DNA of 64,000 nt, from assembly GCF_018860635.1 (NCBI RefSeq), contig NZ_JAHKPT010000033.1:18910-82909 (forward strand). The letters are read 5' to 3'. A program made the position numbers and the translations under genes. Of the stretch, positions 10,118 through 18,469 are shown in pieces (position 1 is the stretch's first letter; each line of letters opens with the position of its first letter). A model generated the notes under the pieces. That model was not told the DNA's origin and did not search any database. It saw only the letters and a program-made list of their open reading frames with translations. This stretch comes from Aliiglaciecola lipolytica (GTDB lineage: Bacteria; Pseudomonadota; Gammaproteobacteria; Enterobacterales; Alteromonadaceae).

Positions 10118-11002
10118 ATGAAAAATCTAAGTATTGGAGTCGTAGTACTCGTTATCATCGCAGTTTTTCTTTCATTGTTTGTTGTGCCTGAAGGCGAAAA
10201 AGCAATTAAAATTCAATTCGGAAAAGTTGAGCGAGATGCTTCAGGTGAAACTGTTGTCTTTTCACCCGGTTTGCATTTTAAAATTCCATTGATTGACCGC
10301 GTTGTTAAGCTCGATGCCAGAATTCAAACGCTGGATGATCCTGCTGGACGTTTTGTTACTTCAGAGAAAAAAGACTTAATCGTTGATTCTTATGTAAAGT
10401 GGCGGATTAAAGATTTTGCAACTTACTACTTGTCAACTGGTGCTAACAAATTACAAGCAGAATCACTATTAAAACAAAAAGTTAATAATGGTTTGCGCTC
10501 TGAATTTGGTACTCGTACTATTTCTCAAATCGTATCTGGTGAGCGCTCAGAATTGATGGATGAAGCCATGAAGCAAGCGTCAACTAGTTCGGATGAGCTT
10601 GGTATTGAGATTGTTGATGTAAGAGTTAAACAAATTAATCTACCACCTGAAGTGAGTAATTCTATTTTCCAACGAATGAGAGCAGAGCGAGAAGCTGTGG
10701 CAAAAGAGCACCGCTCAGAAGGTAGAGAGCAAGCCGAAATCATTAAGGCAACAATTGATGCTAAAGTGACGGTTATGCTGGCAGACGCAGAACGGAACCT
10801 ACGTAAGATTAAAGGTGAAGGTGAAGCCCAAGCCGCACAGATTTATGCTGAAACTTATTCTAAGAGCCCTGAGTTCTATGCATTTTTAAGAAGTATGGAT
10901 GCTTATAGAGCGAGTTTCGATAGTAAACAAGACGTTTTAGTTGTTGAACCAGACAGTGATTTCTTTAAATACATGAAAGACATGTCAGGTGCTAGAAACT
11001 AA
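10118..11002 (+). CDS. hflC: Membrane protease modulator HflC (SPFH)
   Basis: Partner of HflK in the inner-membrane ring around FtsH. Seen: an uncleaved N-terminal transmembrane helix (IGVVVLVIIAVFLSLFVV), the SPFH signature VPEGEKAIKIQFGKVERD, the PGLHFKIPLIDRVVKLDARI segment, and a long helical region with REAVAKEHRSEGREQAEIIKA. The length of 294 residues is standard. ATG 10118 is preferred over an in-frame TTG at 10112 and follows AGGGAGAA. It is the last gene of the operon, with a strong terminator after it. Confidence 0.96.
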   Translation: MKNLSIGVVVLVIIAVFLSLFVVPEGEKAIKIQFGKVERDASGETVVFSPGLHFKIPLIDRVVKLDARIQTLDDPAGRFVTSEKKDLIVDSYVKWRIKDFATYYLSTGANKLQAESLLKQKVNNGLRSEFGTRTISQIVSGERSELMDEAMKQASTSSDELGIEIVDVRVKQINLPPEVSNSIFQRMRAEREAVAKEHRSEGREQAEIIKATIDAKVTVMLADAERNLRKIKGEGEAQAAQIYAETYSKSPEFYAFLRSMDAYRASFDSKQDVLVVEPDSDFFKYMKDMSGARN

Positions 11003-11016
11003 ATTTAAGTGTTGAT

Positions 11017-11042
11017 AAAAGCGCCGTGAAGGCGCTTTTTTT
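11017..11042 (+). terminator. Rho-independent terminator after hflC
   Basis: GCGCC (11021-11025) pairs with GGCGC (11031-11035) around a GTGAA loop. The stem is extended by flanking A and T runs and followed by seven T. It marks the end of the nnr-hflC series. Confidence 0.9.
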
Positions 11043-11077
11043 ATCACTAAAATCGTCATTATTAAACGAGAGTGCTT

Positions 11078-11596
11078 ATGTTTGAATTTCATATTAGAGA
11101 TGCGGTTCAGGATGACTTTTCTGAAATTAAACGCTTAAACGATAAATTTGTACACTTTACCAGCCCAATGGAGCTAGCTCGCATCGAGCAGTTACATAAC
11201 CTCAGTGCGTATCACCGGGTGATAGAGCAGCATGACAAACAGACATCTGAGGTCTCCACTGTCGGCTTCCTACTTGCTATGAAACCCGCCACAGACTACA
11301 GCAGTGATAATTACCAATGGTTCGACTTACGTTACAAGCACTTCTTGTATGTGGACCGGGTAGTGATTGATTCTACGGCGCAAGGAAAAGGCTTGGGAAA
11401 GAAGCTGTATGATGATTTATTTTGTTTCGCACTCAAACATAGAATTGAACTTATTTGTTGTGAATACAATTTAATTCCAGCCAATCCCATTTCAGCAAAT
11501 TTTCATCAATCCTATGGTTTTCATCAGGTTGGTCGATTGGATGCAGACGATAAAAGCAAGGTTGTTTCCATGCAAATTGTAAAATTACCTAATTAA
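11078..11596 (+). CDS. GNAT-family N-acetyltransferase
   Basis: Predicted acetyl-CoA-dependent N-acyltransferase of unknown substrate. The acetyl-CoA-binding motif A is visible as VDRVVIDSTAQGKGLGKKLYDDLF at about residues 90-113, followed by the motif-B-like NPISANFHQSYGFHQVGRL near the C-terminus. ATG 11078 (172 residues) is chosen over an in-frame GTG six bases upstream. It starts after the hflC terminator and ends 21 bases before the glutaryl-CoA dehydrogenase gene, so the two may share a transcript. The substrate cannot be inferred. Confidence 0.85.
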   Translation: MFEFHIRDAVQDDFSEIKRLNDKFVHFTSPMELARIEQLHNLSAYHRVIEQHDKQTSEVSTVGFLLAMKPATDYSSDNYQWFDLRYKHFLYVDRVVIDSTAQGKGLGKKLYDDLFCFALKHRIELICCEYNLIPANPISANFHQSYGFHQVGRLDADDKSKVVSMQIVKLPN

Positions 11597-11617
11597 TATT
11601 AATTCGGGACCCTTAAA

Positions 11618-12787
11618 ATGACTAAATTCAATTGGCAAGATCCTCTCAATCTAGATTCCTTATTAAACGAAGATGAGCGGATTTTAAGAGATAGCGTTCA
11701 TCAGTTTTGCCAACAACAGTTGATGCCCGGTATCTTGCAGGCTAATCGGACTGAACACTTTGATATCGGCATCATGCAGGAAATGGGGCATTTAGGGTTA
11801 TTGGGCGCAACCCTGCCCGAAAAATACGGTTGCTCCAACATCAATTATGTTTCCTATGGATTAATAGCAAGAGAAGTTGAAAGGGTAGATAGCGGTTATC
11901 GTAGCGCTATGAGTGTTCAGTCTTCATTAGTGATGCACCCTATTTTTACTTATGGAAGCGAACAACAACGCCAGAAATACCTGCCTAAATTAGCAACCGG
12001 AGAGTGGATCGGCTGTTTCGGTCTTACTGAACCAAACTCGGGGTCTGATCCGTCAAGCATGAGTTCCCATGCTAAAAAAGTAGCAGATGGCTACCTTCTC
12101 AATGGTAGTAAAATGTGGATTACCAATTCACCTGTAGCACATGTATTTGTAGTGTGGGCAAAGTTGGACGGTGTGATACGTGGTTTCATTTTAGAAAAGG
12201 GAATGAAGGGCTTAAGTGCGCCTAAAATAGAAGGTAAATTTTCATTAAGAGCATCCATTACCGGTGAAATTGTGATGGATAACGTGTTTCTTCCTGAAGA
12301 GAATATCTTACCTAATGTTTCAGGGTTGAAAGGGCCTTTTGGTTGTTTAAACAAAGCGCGTTACGGAATTGCTTGGGGGGCTTTGGGAGCGGCCGAATTT
12401 TGTTGGCATGCGGCTCGACAATACTGCTTGGATCGTCAGCAATTTGGACGTCCATTGGCTGCCAATCAATTGGTACAGAAGAAACTAGCCGACATGCAGA
12501 CAGATATCTCCCTTGGTTTGCTGGCGTGCGTGCAAGCCGGAAGATTGATGGATGCTGATTTATTGGCACCTGAAGCCATTTCTCTAATAAAACGTAATTC
12601 CTGTGGCAAAGCCTTGGATATTGCTCGTACCGCAAGAGATATGCATGGCGGTAATGGTATTGCGGATGAATACCACGTTATTCGTCATGTTATGAATTTA
12701 GAAGCGGTAAATACCTACGAAGGTACCCACGATGTACATGCGCTAATTTTGGGCCGTGCACAAACCGGGCTGCAAGCTTTCACTTAA
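11618..12787 (+). CDS. gcdH: Glutaryl-CoA dehydrogenase
   Basis: FAD enzyme that oxidises and decarboxylates glutaryl-CoA to crotonyl-CoA in lysine, hydroxylysine and tryptophan breakdown. The sequence is strikingly close to mitochondrial and bacterial GCDH: the arginine-bearing [66 protein letters not shown], the [15 protein letters not shown] segment, and the catalytic-glutamate motif [16 protein letters not shown] at about residues 366-381. The length of 389 residues matches the mature enzyme. No LysR-type regulator or other glutarate genes lie next to it, unlike in many other bacteria. Confident. Confidence 0.93.
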   Translation: MTKFNWQDPLNLDSLLNEDERILRDSVHQFCQQQLMPGILQANRTEHFDIGIMQEMGHLGLLGATLPEKYGCSNINYVSYGLIAREVERVDSGYRSAMSVQSSLVMHPIFTYGSEQQRQKYLPKLATGEWIGCFGLTEPNSGSDPSSMSSHAKKVADGYLLNGSKMWITNSPVAHVFVVWAKLDGVIRGFILEKGMKGLSAPKIEGKFSLRASITGEIVMDNVFLPEENILPNVSGLKGPFGCLNKARYGIAWGALGAAEFCWHAARQYCLDRQQFGRPLAANQLVQKKLADMQTDISLGLLACVQAGRLMDADLLAPEAISLIKRNSCGKALDIARTARDMHGGNGIADEYHVIRHVMNLEAVNTYEGTHDVHALILGRAQTGLQAFT

Positions 12788-12824
12788 CTCAGGTTAATTC
12801 TAGTTTGCAGCCGAGTTGGCATAA

Positions 12825-14966
12825 TCAGTTTGATTGTTGTTTATCAGAATGTTTCTCTGTTATTAGAAGTTCACAAAACTCTTCAAATGGTAGGGGTTTG
12901 CTGAATAAATATCCTTGCGCAGTATTACATTTATTATCGAGTAAAAACTTAGCCTGATATTGATTCTCAACCCCTTCAGCAATAACCCCTAATTTTAAGC
13001 TGTGTGCCATGGCAATCACGGCCAAAATAATCGCTTTGTCATTCTCGTTCTGTTCTAAATCAATAACAAAAGAGCGATCTATTTTAAGGTTATCGATAGG
13101 TAACTTTTGCAAATAAGAAAGGGAACTATAGCCAGTTCCAAAGTCATCGATTGAAGTAGAAATACCAATTTTTCTCACTTGGTCTAATAAGTTTTTAACT
13201 TTGTCATAATTATCAATTAATACCCCTTCAGTTAGCTCTAATTCCAAGTTTTTGGATGGAATCCCACTGTGCTGAATGGCTTGAGTAACAAAATCAAACA
13301 AGTGTCTATCGGCAACTTGACGAGGAGATAAGTTGACCGATACTTTTAGATTAGGCTGATGTTGAATAATCACTTTCAACATATCTGTCGCACGACTAAT
13401 CACCCATTTGCCAATAGGTACAATTAACCCGGTCTGCTCTGCAAGAGGAATAAACTTATCTGGGCTGGTTATAGTGCCATCAGCTAAGCGCCAGCGAATT
13501 AACGCCTCTGCTTTAGCGATTTTGCCCGTGCTTAAATCGATGATTGGCTGTAAATAGAGTTCAAACTGATTTTCATCGATGGCTTTTTTAAGCGCATTTT
13601 CTAATTCAAGCCTGTGCATTGATGCTTCTTTAAGGGCTTTTGAGTAAAAACGCAATTTGCTCTTATCTTCTTTTTTAGCGGAAAACATGGCTAAGTCAGC
13701 AAACTTCATTAACTCTTCAGAATCTGACGCATCACTAGGGAAATGGGCCGCACCGAGATTGAGTCCAATCTGCACCTTTTGTTTTGATTCGGTATAAAAA
13801 GGAAATTCGGTTGCTTCTATTAAACGATTGGCAAACTCAATACAGTCTGATTGCTCTTTAGCTCCGGATAAAATAATACCAAACTCATTACCCCCAACCC
13901 GTGCACATAAATCCGCTGTAGATAAACATTGTTGGATCCGCTCAGCGAGGGTCACCAATATATGGTCACCAGCTTGATGACCATGTAATTCATTGATTTG
14001 TTTAAAGTGTTTTACATCCAAGTAAACGATGAAAAATGGTTTATCTTTCTCAATTTGGTGTTCTAATTTTTGCCAGAAAAATTGCCGATTGGGAAGATTG
14101 GTAACATTATCATAGAGATTTAACTTTTCATTTCTTTGTAATAGGTATTTGACGCGACTGACATCGCTGAAAATGAATATCCAATTTTGCAAATTTTGCA
14201 TTTCGTCGGTAACTGGATATAACGCTAATTTTAACCACTTGCTAGAATACGGCGGTTTATGCCAAAAAAGCTCTCCATGCCAGCGACTGCCAGTTTCAAA
14301 GACCCGCTCAAACTCAGCACATTGGTGTTTAAACAATTCGAGTAAAATCGTAAAGGGGGAAGCCTCATTGGATGCTTCAGAGGTTTCGAAAAAACTATAA
14401 GAATTTGGGTTTTGGCTAATGATATTTAATTGGGAATCGGTAATTACAACACCAAAGTCGGCATTTTCAATGACCTGCTTAATCGGCTCTTGTAATGATT
14501 GTAGTGTCTGGTTTTCACGAAGAACTTGATCTAAACGTTCATGAATATACTCGTGTTGGGCGAGGATTTTATCATTCGATATCAGCAGTTCGCGGGCCAC
14601 CTGCAGAGTTTGTTGTTGTTTTTTGTATTCTGCTTGCAAATTGTGAATGACTAAATAAGCTTCGCCCTTTGAAACTGCTGCAATGGCTTCTAAACGTAAT
14701 AAATCATCTTTGGATTGTTCGGACCAAATCCCCGACTGAATTTGCCCATCATTACCAATTTGCCAAAAATCTTCGGCATCAATAAAAAAGTCTTCTAAGT
14801 AGGCGGAGTTACCAATAAATTCGAAAAATTCGCTGCCAATTGCCTCTGGCGCTATAGCATAAAACCAATCTTCACTGCAGTGTAATAATTGGAATTTACG
14901 ATTTTCTACTCGCTTTAAAATCGCGCAGTTAATAATGCCTAAAGCTTGAATAAGTGATTGTTGCAT
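12825..14966 (-). CDS. GGDEF-EAL protein, likely c-di-GMP phosphodiesterase
   Basis: 713 residues with no transmembrane helix, so probably cytosolic. In order: an N-terminal unassigned region (1-105), a helical stretch (110-160), a PAS-like domain (about 160-270), GGDEF domain (280-440) and EAL domain (452-695). The GGDEF signature is GGNEF (358-362) and the RxxD inhibitory site is degenerate (STAD), so cyclase activity is doubtful. The EAL side keeps its catalytic motifs: EALIRW (487), NLSPRQ, ELTEGVL, DDFGTGYSS (607), KIDRSF and IAEGVE. I infer a phosphodiesterase tuned by the GGNEF domain. It is the last gene of a tight operon, six bases after the small GTPase gene. Confidence 0.9.
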   Translation of the reverse strand: MQQSLIQALGIINCAILKRVENRKFQLLHCSEDWFYAIAPEAIGSEFFEFIGNSAYLEDFFIDAEDFWQIGNDGQIQSGIWSEQSKDDLLRLEAIAAVSKGEAYLVIHNLQAEYKKQQQTLQVARELLISNDKILAQHEYIHERLDQVLRENQTLQSLQEPIKQVIENADFGVVITDSQLNIISQNPNSYSFFETSEASNEASPFTILLELFKHQCAEFERVFETGSRWHGELFWHKPPYSSKWLKLALYPVTDEMQNLQNWIFIFSDVSRVKYLLQRNEKLNLYDNVTNLPNRQFFWQKLEHQIEKDKPFFIVYLDVKHFKQINELHGHQAGDHILVTLAERIQQCLSTADLCARVGGNEFGIILSGAKEQSDCIEFANRLIEATEFPFYTESKQKVQIGLNLGAAHFPSDASDSEELMKFADLAMFSAKKEDKSKLRFYSKALKEASMHRLELENALKKAIDENQFELYLQPIIDLSTGKIAKAEALIRWRLADGTITSPDKFIPLAEQTGLIVPIGKWVISRATDMLKVIIQHQPNLKVSVNLSPRQVADRHLFDFVTQAIQHSGIPSKNLELELTEGVLIDNYDKVKNLLDQVRKIGISTSIDDFGTGYSSLSYLQKLPIDNLKIDRSFVIDLEQNENDKAIILAVIAMAHSLKLGVIAEGVENQYQAKFLLDNKCNTAQGYLFSKPLPFEEFCELLITEKHSDKQQSN

Positions 14967-14972
14967 AATTGA

Positions 14973-15464
14973 TTAATTCAACGTTAGTTGCGCGATAAAT
15001 TTGAACATTTCTTCAACCTGGTCGCCTGTTTTGGCGCTAGTAGAAAAACTGCGAATAAATTCTTTGCTGTAGCCATTGAGCTCATTTTCAGTCCAATGCC
15101 AAGCTACATCAAGGTCGCTTTTATTAATAATTAGAATTGCAGGAATATCGCTTATTTCTCTTACCATGCGATGAATTTCCATTCCTTCTACAAGACTTTG
15201 AGAGCGTGTTTGGTCGGTAACTATTGCGTAAGCTGAGGCCCCTCTAAGGTATTTAGGTTGAAACCCACAGTAGCGGTCAATCCCTTCTAAATCCCAAATC
15301 ATAAGTTGCACTTGTTCGACTACTAAATCTACAAGTTTTTTATCAATTTTGACACCAATTGTGGTCAGGTATTTTTCAGAAAAAATACCTTCAACAAATT
15401 GCTTTACCAAACTGGTTTTCCCTACTCCCGAGGGGCCAAGTAGGCAAATCTTTTTTTGCAACAT
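14973..15464 (-). CDS. Ras/Rab-like small GTPase
   Basis: A 163-residue stand-alone G domain resembling the bacterial Rab/Ras-like small GTPases. G1 is GPSGVGKTS (residues 10-18), G2 is the threonine in LTTIGVKID, G3 is WDLEG (DxxG kept, but the usual Ras glutamine after it is absent), G4 is NKSD and G5 is TSAKTG. No lipidation motif or extra domain is present. It lies between a membrane OmpA-domain gene (20 bases upstream) and a c-di-GMP phosphodiesterase (6 bases downstream), so I infer a signalling switch that connects them. Its partner proteins and output are not known from sequence. Confidence 0.88.
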   Translation of the reverse strand: MLQKKICLLGPSGVGKTSLVKQFVEGIFSEKYLTTIGVKIDKKLVDLVVEQVQLMIWDLEGIDRYCGFQPKYLRGASAYAIVTDQTRSQSLVEGMEIHRMVREISDIPAILIINKSDLDVAWHWTENELNGYSKEFIRSFSTSAKTGDQVEEMFKFIAQLTLN

Positions 15465-15484
15465 AATGCGGTTGATGTCCTTAT

Positions 15485-17254
15485 TTAATCAGTCTTAAAA
15501 TTGATGATATTAAAAATCACTTTACGTAATCCTGAGCCCGACGCTTTATTTTCTACAACACCCAATCCTATGGCATTTAAATACTGAGCCTCAATTCCTT
15601 GCTCAACTAAAAATTGCCGAGCTGCTAATGCCCGTTTTCGACTTAAAGACTGATTAAATTGCATGGAGCCAGTTGAATCACTTGCGCCCATAATAATCAA
15701 GCCTACATTTAACTCCAATTTTTTAGACAATTCAATCGCCGCTTTAAGGTAACTCGCTAGGGCAGCCAATTGCTCTTGTGCCTTTTCGTTGAGTTCACTT
15801 TGGCCTTGTTCAAATTCAACCTGGGTACTATCTATTTTTGCCCTATTGATTTCGAAAAGTGCCAAGAGTATTTCTGGGCTATCATCATTGATTGTAGCCA
15901 ATTCTTCGGCGCTGATCCCAGAAATTAACTCTTCCGCATAAGTTAAACCTGGAATGGCATGTATTTCTCTGGCTAACGCTAAGCGCTGAACGTTTGGCAG
16001 TACACCGCTTAAAACAGGTACAGAAGATTGCCAATCAACGCTTATTTGTGGGTATCGGTCTAATAACTTTTTGAGTCTAGCCTTAACCAATGGTGCTTCT
16101 AGGGATAAATATTGTTTTTCAATTACTTGTACACTGCTGGTATCGATTTGCTTTTCAGACATCCATTGCCTTACGGTTATGGCCTCGGGGTCACGTAAGA
16201 TTGACAGCTTGATATCCTGCCATCCTGCTCTTTCTAATTTACTTATGACGATACCCGGTTGTTTACCGATTTGCGAAACATTTTCTAATAGTTGAGTGTG
16301 TTGGTAATTGTTAAATCCTAAATAGCCTAGTCCGATGAAAATGAGTAACAGCAAACCAATGGCGAGAATCGGCTTTCTTTTTCGTTTTTTTATTGCTTCC
16401 GGGCGCATCTCCGCAACCAAACAATCTCGAAGTTGTTGGGATGTGGGTTCAAACACAATAGTGTCGCCATTAAAATTAGCAATTTCTTTGGCATAGAGCT
16501 TATGAATATACTCATTGGTAATTTCAAATTTGGTAGATATATCCTGTGGAATATTACCCGTAACAGCAGCGACCAAAAGCAACTTTGGCCCGCGCTTTAT
16601 CAGCAACGAAAAATCTTCGGTTTTTATAACCTCTAGATTTTGTTCTGTGGATTCCTGTTGTGAATTAAATGAATCAGATACAAAGTCATTTATTGCCGTC
16701 AGCATTGCTGAAACAAGATCTCCATCGGCAGATTCATTAACCGATTGAGATACCGAATTAAGTAAAATCCCAGTTTCCCTGTGGATTAACAAAACTTGCT
16801 CAACTTTAAATACGAAAGTTTGACTCGCCACATATTGAGAAAAGCTTACGCCTGATTGCCACGCTTTAAAGCGCCAGGCCATCCCTTTAAACGTCAGGCT
16901 ATTTTCAATTAATACATTGGTTTTTTCTAAAAATTCACTTAGAAATGAGGTGACAGATTTGCGAACTAAGCGACCTACCAGTGGGTATAAATAACCAACA
17001 AATTGTTCACTCTGTTCTTTGACTGATTTTTCCACTGACTGCTGCACGACGGGAGTCAGCACGTTGGTGAATTCGTCATTGCGTTTTTGCCGATCGTGAA
17101 TCGCTTCAATCACAACCTCGCCGACAATTTCACGCGCATTGTCTTTGAGGACTTGTTTAATTTGTTCTCGATTTTTCCCCAATAAAAGCTCACGCAGCTG
17201 TTGCATGGCTACGTCATCTTCATGTGGTTCGCTGTTATTTGGATGGTCAGCCAT
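15485..17254 (-). CDS. Inner-membrane protein with OmpA-like C-terminal domain
   Basis: 589 residues. Residues 1-290 are predicted cytosolic: a helical charged part (20-130), then a segment VEQVLLIHRETGILLNSV...DGDLVSAMLTAINDFVSDSF (150-196) and LLIKRGPKLLLVAAV whose pattern resembles a roadblock/longin-type small-GTPase partner domain (inference). A basic stretch KKRKRK precedes one transmembrane helix (296-314). The periplasmic part carries a BON-like region and a C-terminal OmpA peptidoglycan-binding domain (about 465-589) with DSTGSMQFNQSLSRKRALAARQFL and GLGVVENKA. Eleven bases after the coiled-coil gene. I infer an envelope sensor that talks to the adjacent GTPase. Confidence 0.8.
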   Translation of the reverse strand: MADHPNNSEPHEDDVAMQQLRELLLGKNREQIKQVLKDNAREIVGEVVIEAIHDRQKRNDEFTNVLTPVVQQSVEKSVKEQSEQFVGYLYPLVGRLVRKSVTSFLSEFLEKTNVLIENSLTFKGMAWRFKAWQSGVSFSQYVASQTFVFKVEQVLLIHRETGILLNSVSQSVNESADGDLVSAMLTAINDFVSDSFNSQQESTEQNLEVIKTEDFSLLIKRGPKLLLVAAVTGNIPQDISTKFEITNEYIHKLYAKEIANFNGDTIVFEPTSQQLRDCLVAEMRPEAIKKRKRKPILAIGLLLLIFIGLGYLGFNNYQHTQLLENVSQIGKQPGIVISKLERAGWQDIKLSILRDPEAITVRQWMSEKQIDTSSVQVIEKQYLSLEAPLVKARLKKLLDRYPQISVDWQSSVPVLSGVLPNVQRLALAREIHAIPGLTYAEELISGISAEELATINDDSPEILLALFEINRAKIDSTQVEFEQGQSELNEKAQEQLAALASYLKAAIELSKKLELNVGLIIMGASDSTGSMQFNQSLSRKRALAARQFLVEQGIEAQYLNAIGLGVVENKASGSGLRKVIFNIINFKTD

Positions 17255-17265
17255 AAAAATTGGCT

Positions 17266-17817
17266 TTAATCTTCGTCAGATTCTAAATTAACAGCCATGG
17301 TTGCAAGTAGTTTGGCCAACGTCTTCCTATCTGTTTTAGTTGAACTGAGTTCTTTGGTAACCTGATCCAACCTTTCCAACGCTTCGGCAAATCGAGCGTC
17401 ATATTTCTCGGTGAGCATGGCAACTTCTTTATCAACTCGAGTATGCAGTTCATCAGTCTCTTGACGGCCATTGGTGTCTGACATTTCTAATTCAGAAGAT
17501 AGTTTGTCGGCATAGGCGTTAAGTTCAGAGGTTTTATCTTCGTAGACTTTGTCCACTGAATTGACTTTAAGCTGTAAATCTTCAAAGCCATTGTGCATGG
17601 ATTTATTCAAGTCTTTGACGTGTTCTGCTAACTTTTGTTCAGCCTGTTGGAAGCGTTCTAACATTCGGCTTTCTAAATCTGACAACCTATGTTCAATATC
17701 TGCTTGAGCAGCACCGAACACAATTTGTCGTAAAGTAGCTAGTTCTGATGGGGTTTCACTACTGATATTGGGGGTCTCATCGACTACGGTTTTATTGTCT
17801 GACTTGTTATTCGCCAC
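17266..17817 (-). CDS. Coiled-coil protein of unknown function
   Basis: About 183 residues, almost entirely charged and helical (DIEHRLSDLESRMLERFQQAEQKLAEHVKDL and later heptads), with no signal peptide or membrane helix. I do not recognise a named family. GTG 17817 is chosen because AAGGAAG lies seven bases upstream; a GTG 24 bases further up (17841) is in frame but lacks a site. It is the first gene of the coiled coil-OmpA-GTPase-phosphodiesterase operon and could act as a cytosolic scaffold. That role is only inference from context. Confidence 0.75.
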   Translation of the reverse strand: MANNKSDNKTVVDETPNISSETPSELATLRQIVFGAAQADIEHRLSDLESRMLERFQQAEQKLAEHVKDLNKSMHNGFEDLQLKVNSVDKVYEDKTSELNAYADKLSSELEMSDTNGRQETDELHTRVDKEVAMLTEKYDARFAEALERLDQVTKELSSTKTDRKTLAKLLATMAVNLESDED

Positions 17818-18469
17818 TTTCACTTCCTTCTGCTTAAACACCGATAATCAATCATAGCCCAAAAAAACAACTTTATGCACGGGAAATAATCGATGCTAAT
17901 TACTTTTTCTATCCATTATTTTCGCGCCTAGTAAATCTTTAAACCGCTGATATATGGTTATTTCCGGTTAATTGGATAAACCTTATTACCGCCGCACATA
18001 CTGAAACGTCTCCTTTACCGCTTTCTACAATCTCTACATGAGTATCTTGTGCTTTGTTTTATCAATTTCGTTTTAAGGCGGTTTAGTGACGTAACAATAT
18101 CGCCCACAAGTTTGATCGTGTTTTCTATTTTTGCGGCGATTAACTTAGGTTTGCTGCCTTTCGAAATTAAAATATTGATCTAATAACACCTGCACAATTA
18201 GAGTAAAAGTTGGCAAAAACATTAAATTCTGGGGTTAATGGCGAAGTTATGTCGATTGAAGAAAATGTTGCAACTGCAAAAGATTCGTTACAGCAAGCTG
18301 TAAATGTAGAGGCTTAATCGGCTAACGATAAGTATATGCCGCGAATGATTGAAAGCTTTAACCTTGTATAAGCAACCACCCTAAATCTGTCTACAACTGC
18401 TTATTTGTGTCATAGACTGCACTTTGCGGATTTATTTCGCTATCATATGCAAAAAAATAATAAGGACTT
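17818..18469. other. Intergenic region between divergent units, with possible gene remnant
   Basis: About 650 bases separate the GTPase operon from the AbgT-type transporter and must hold both promoters. I see no complete gene. A short plus-strand frame at 18189-18317, broken by an in-frame TAA, reads PAQLE then LAKTLNSGVNGEVMSIEENV and on to QQAVNVEA. This weakly resembles the tail of a phasin-type protein, so it may be a decayed gene. An AAGGA site precedes the transporter start. Confidence 0.4.
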
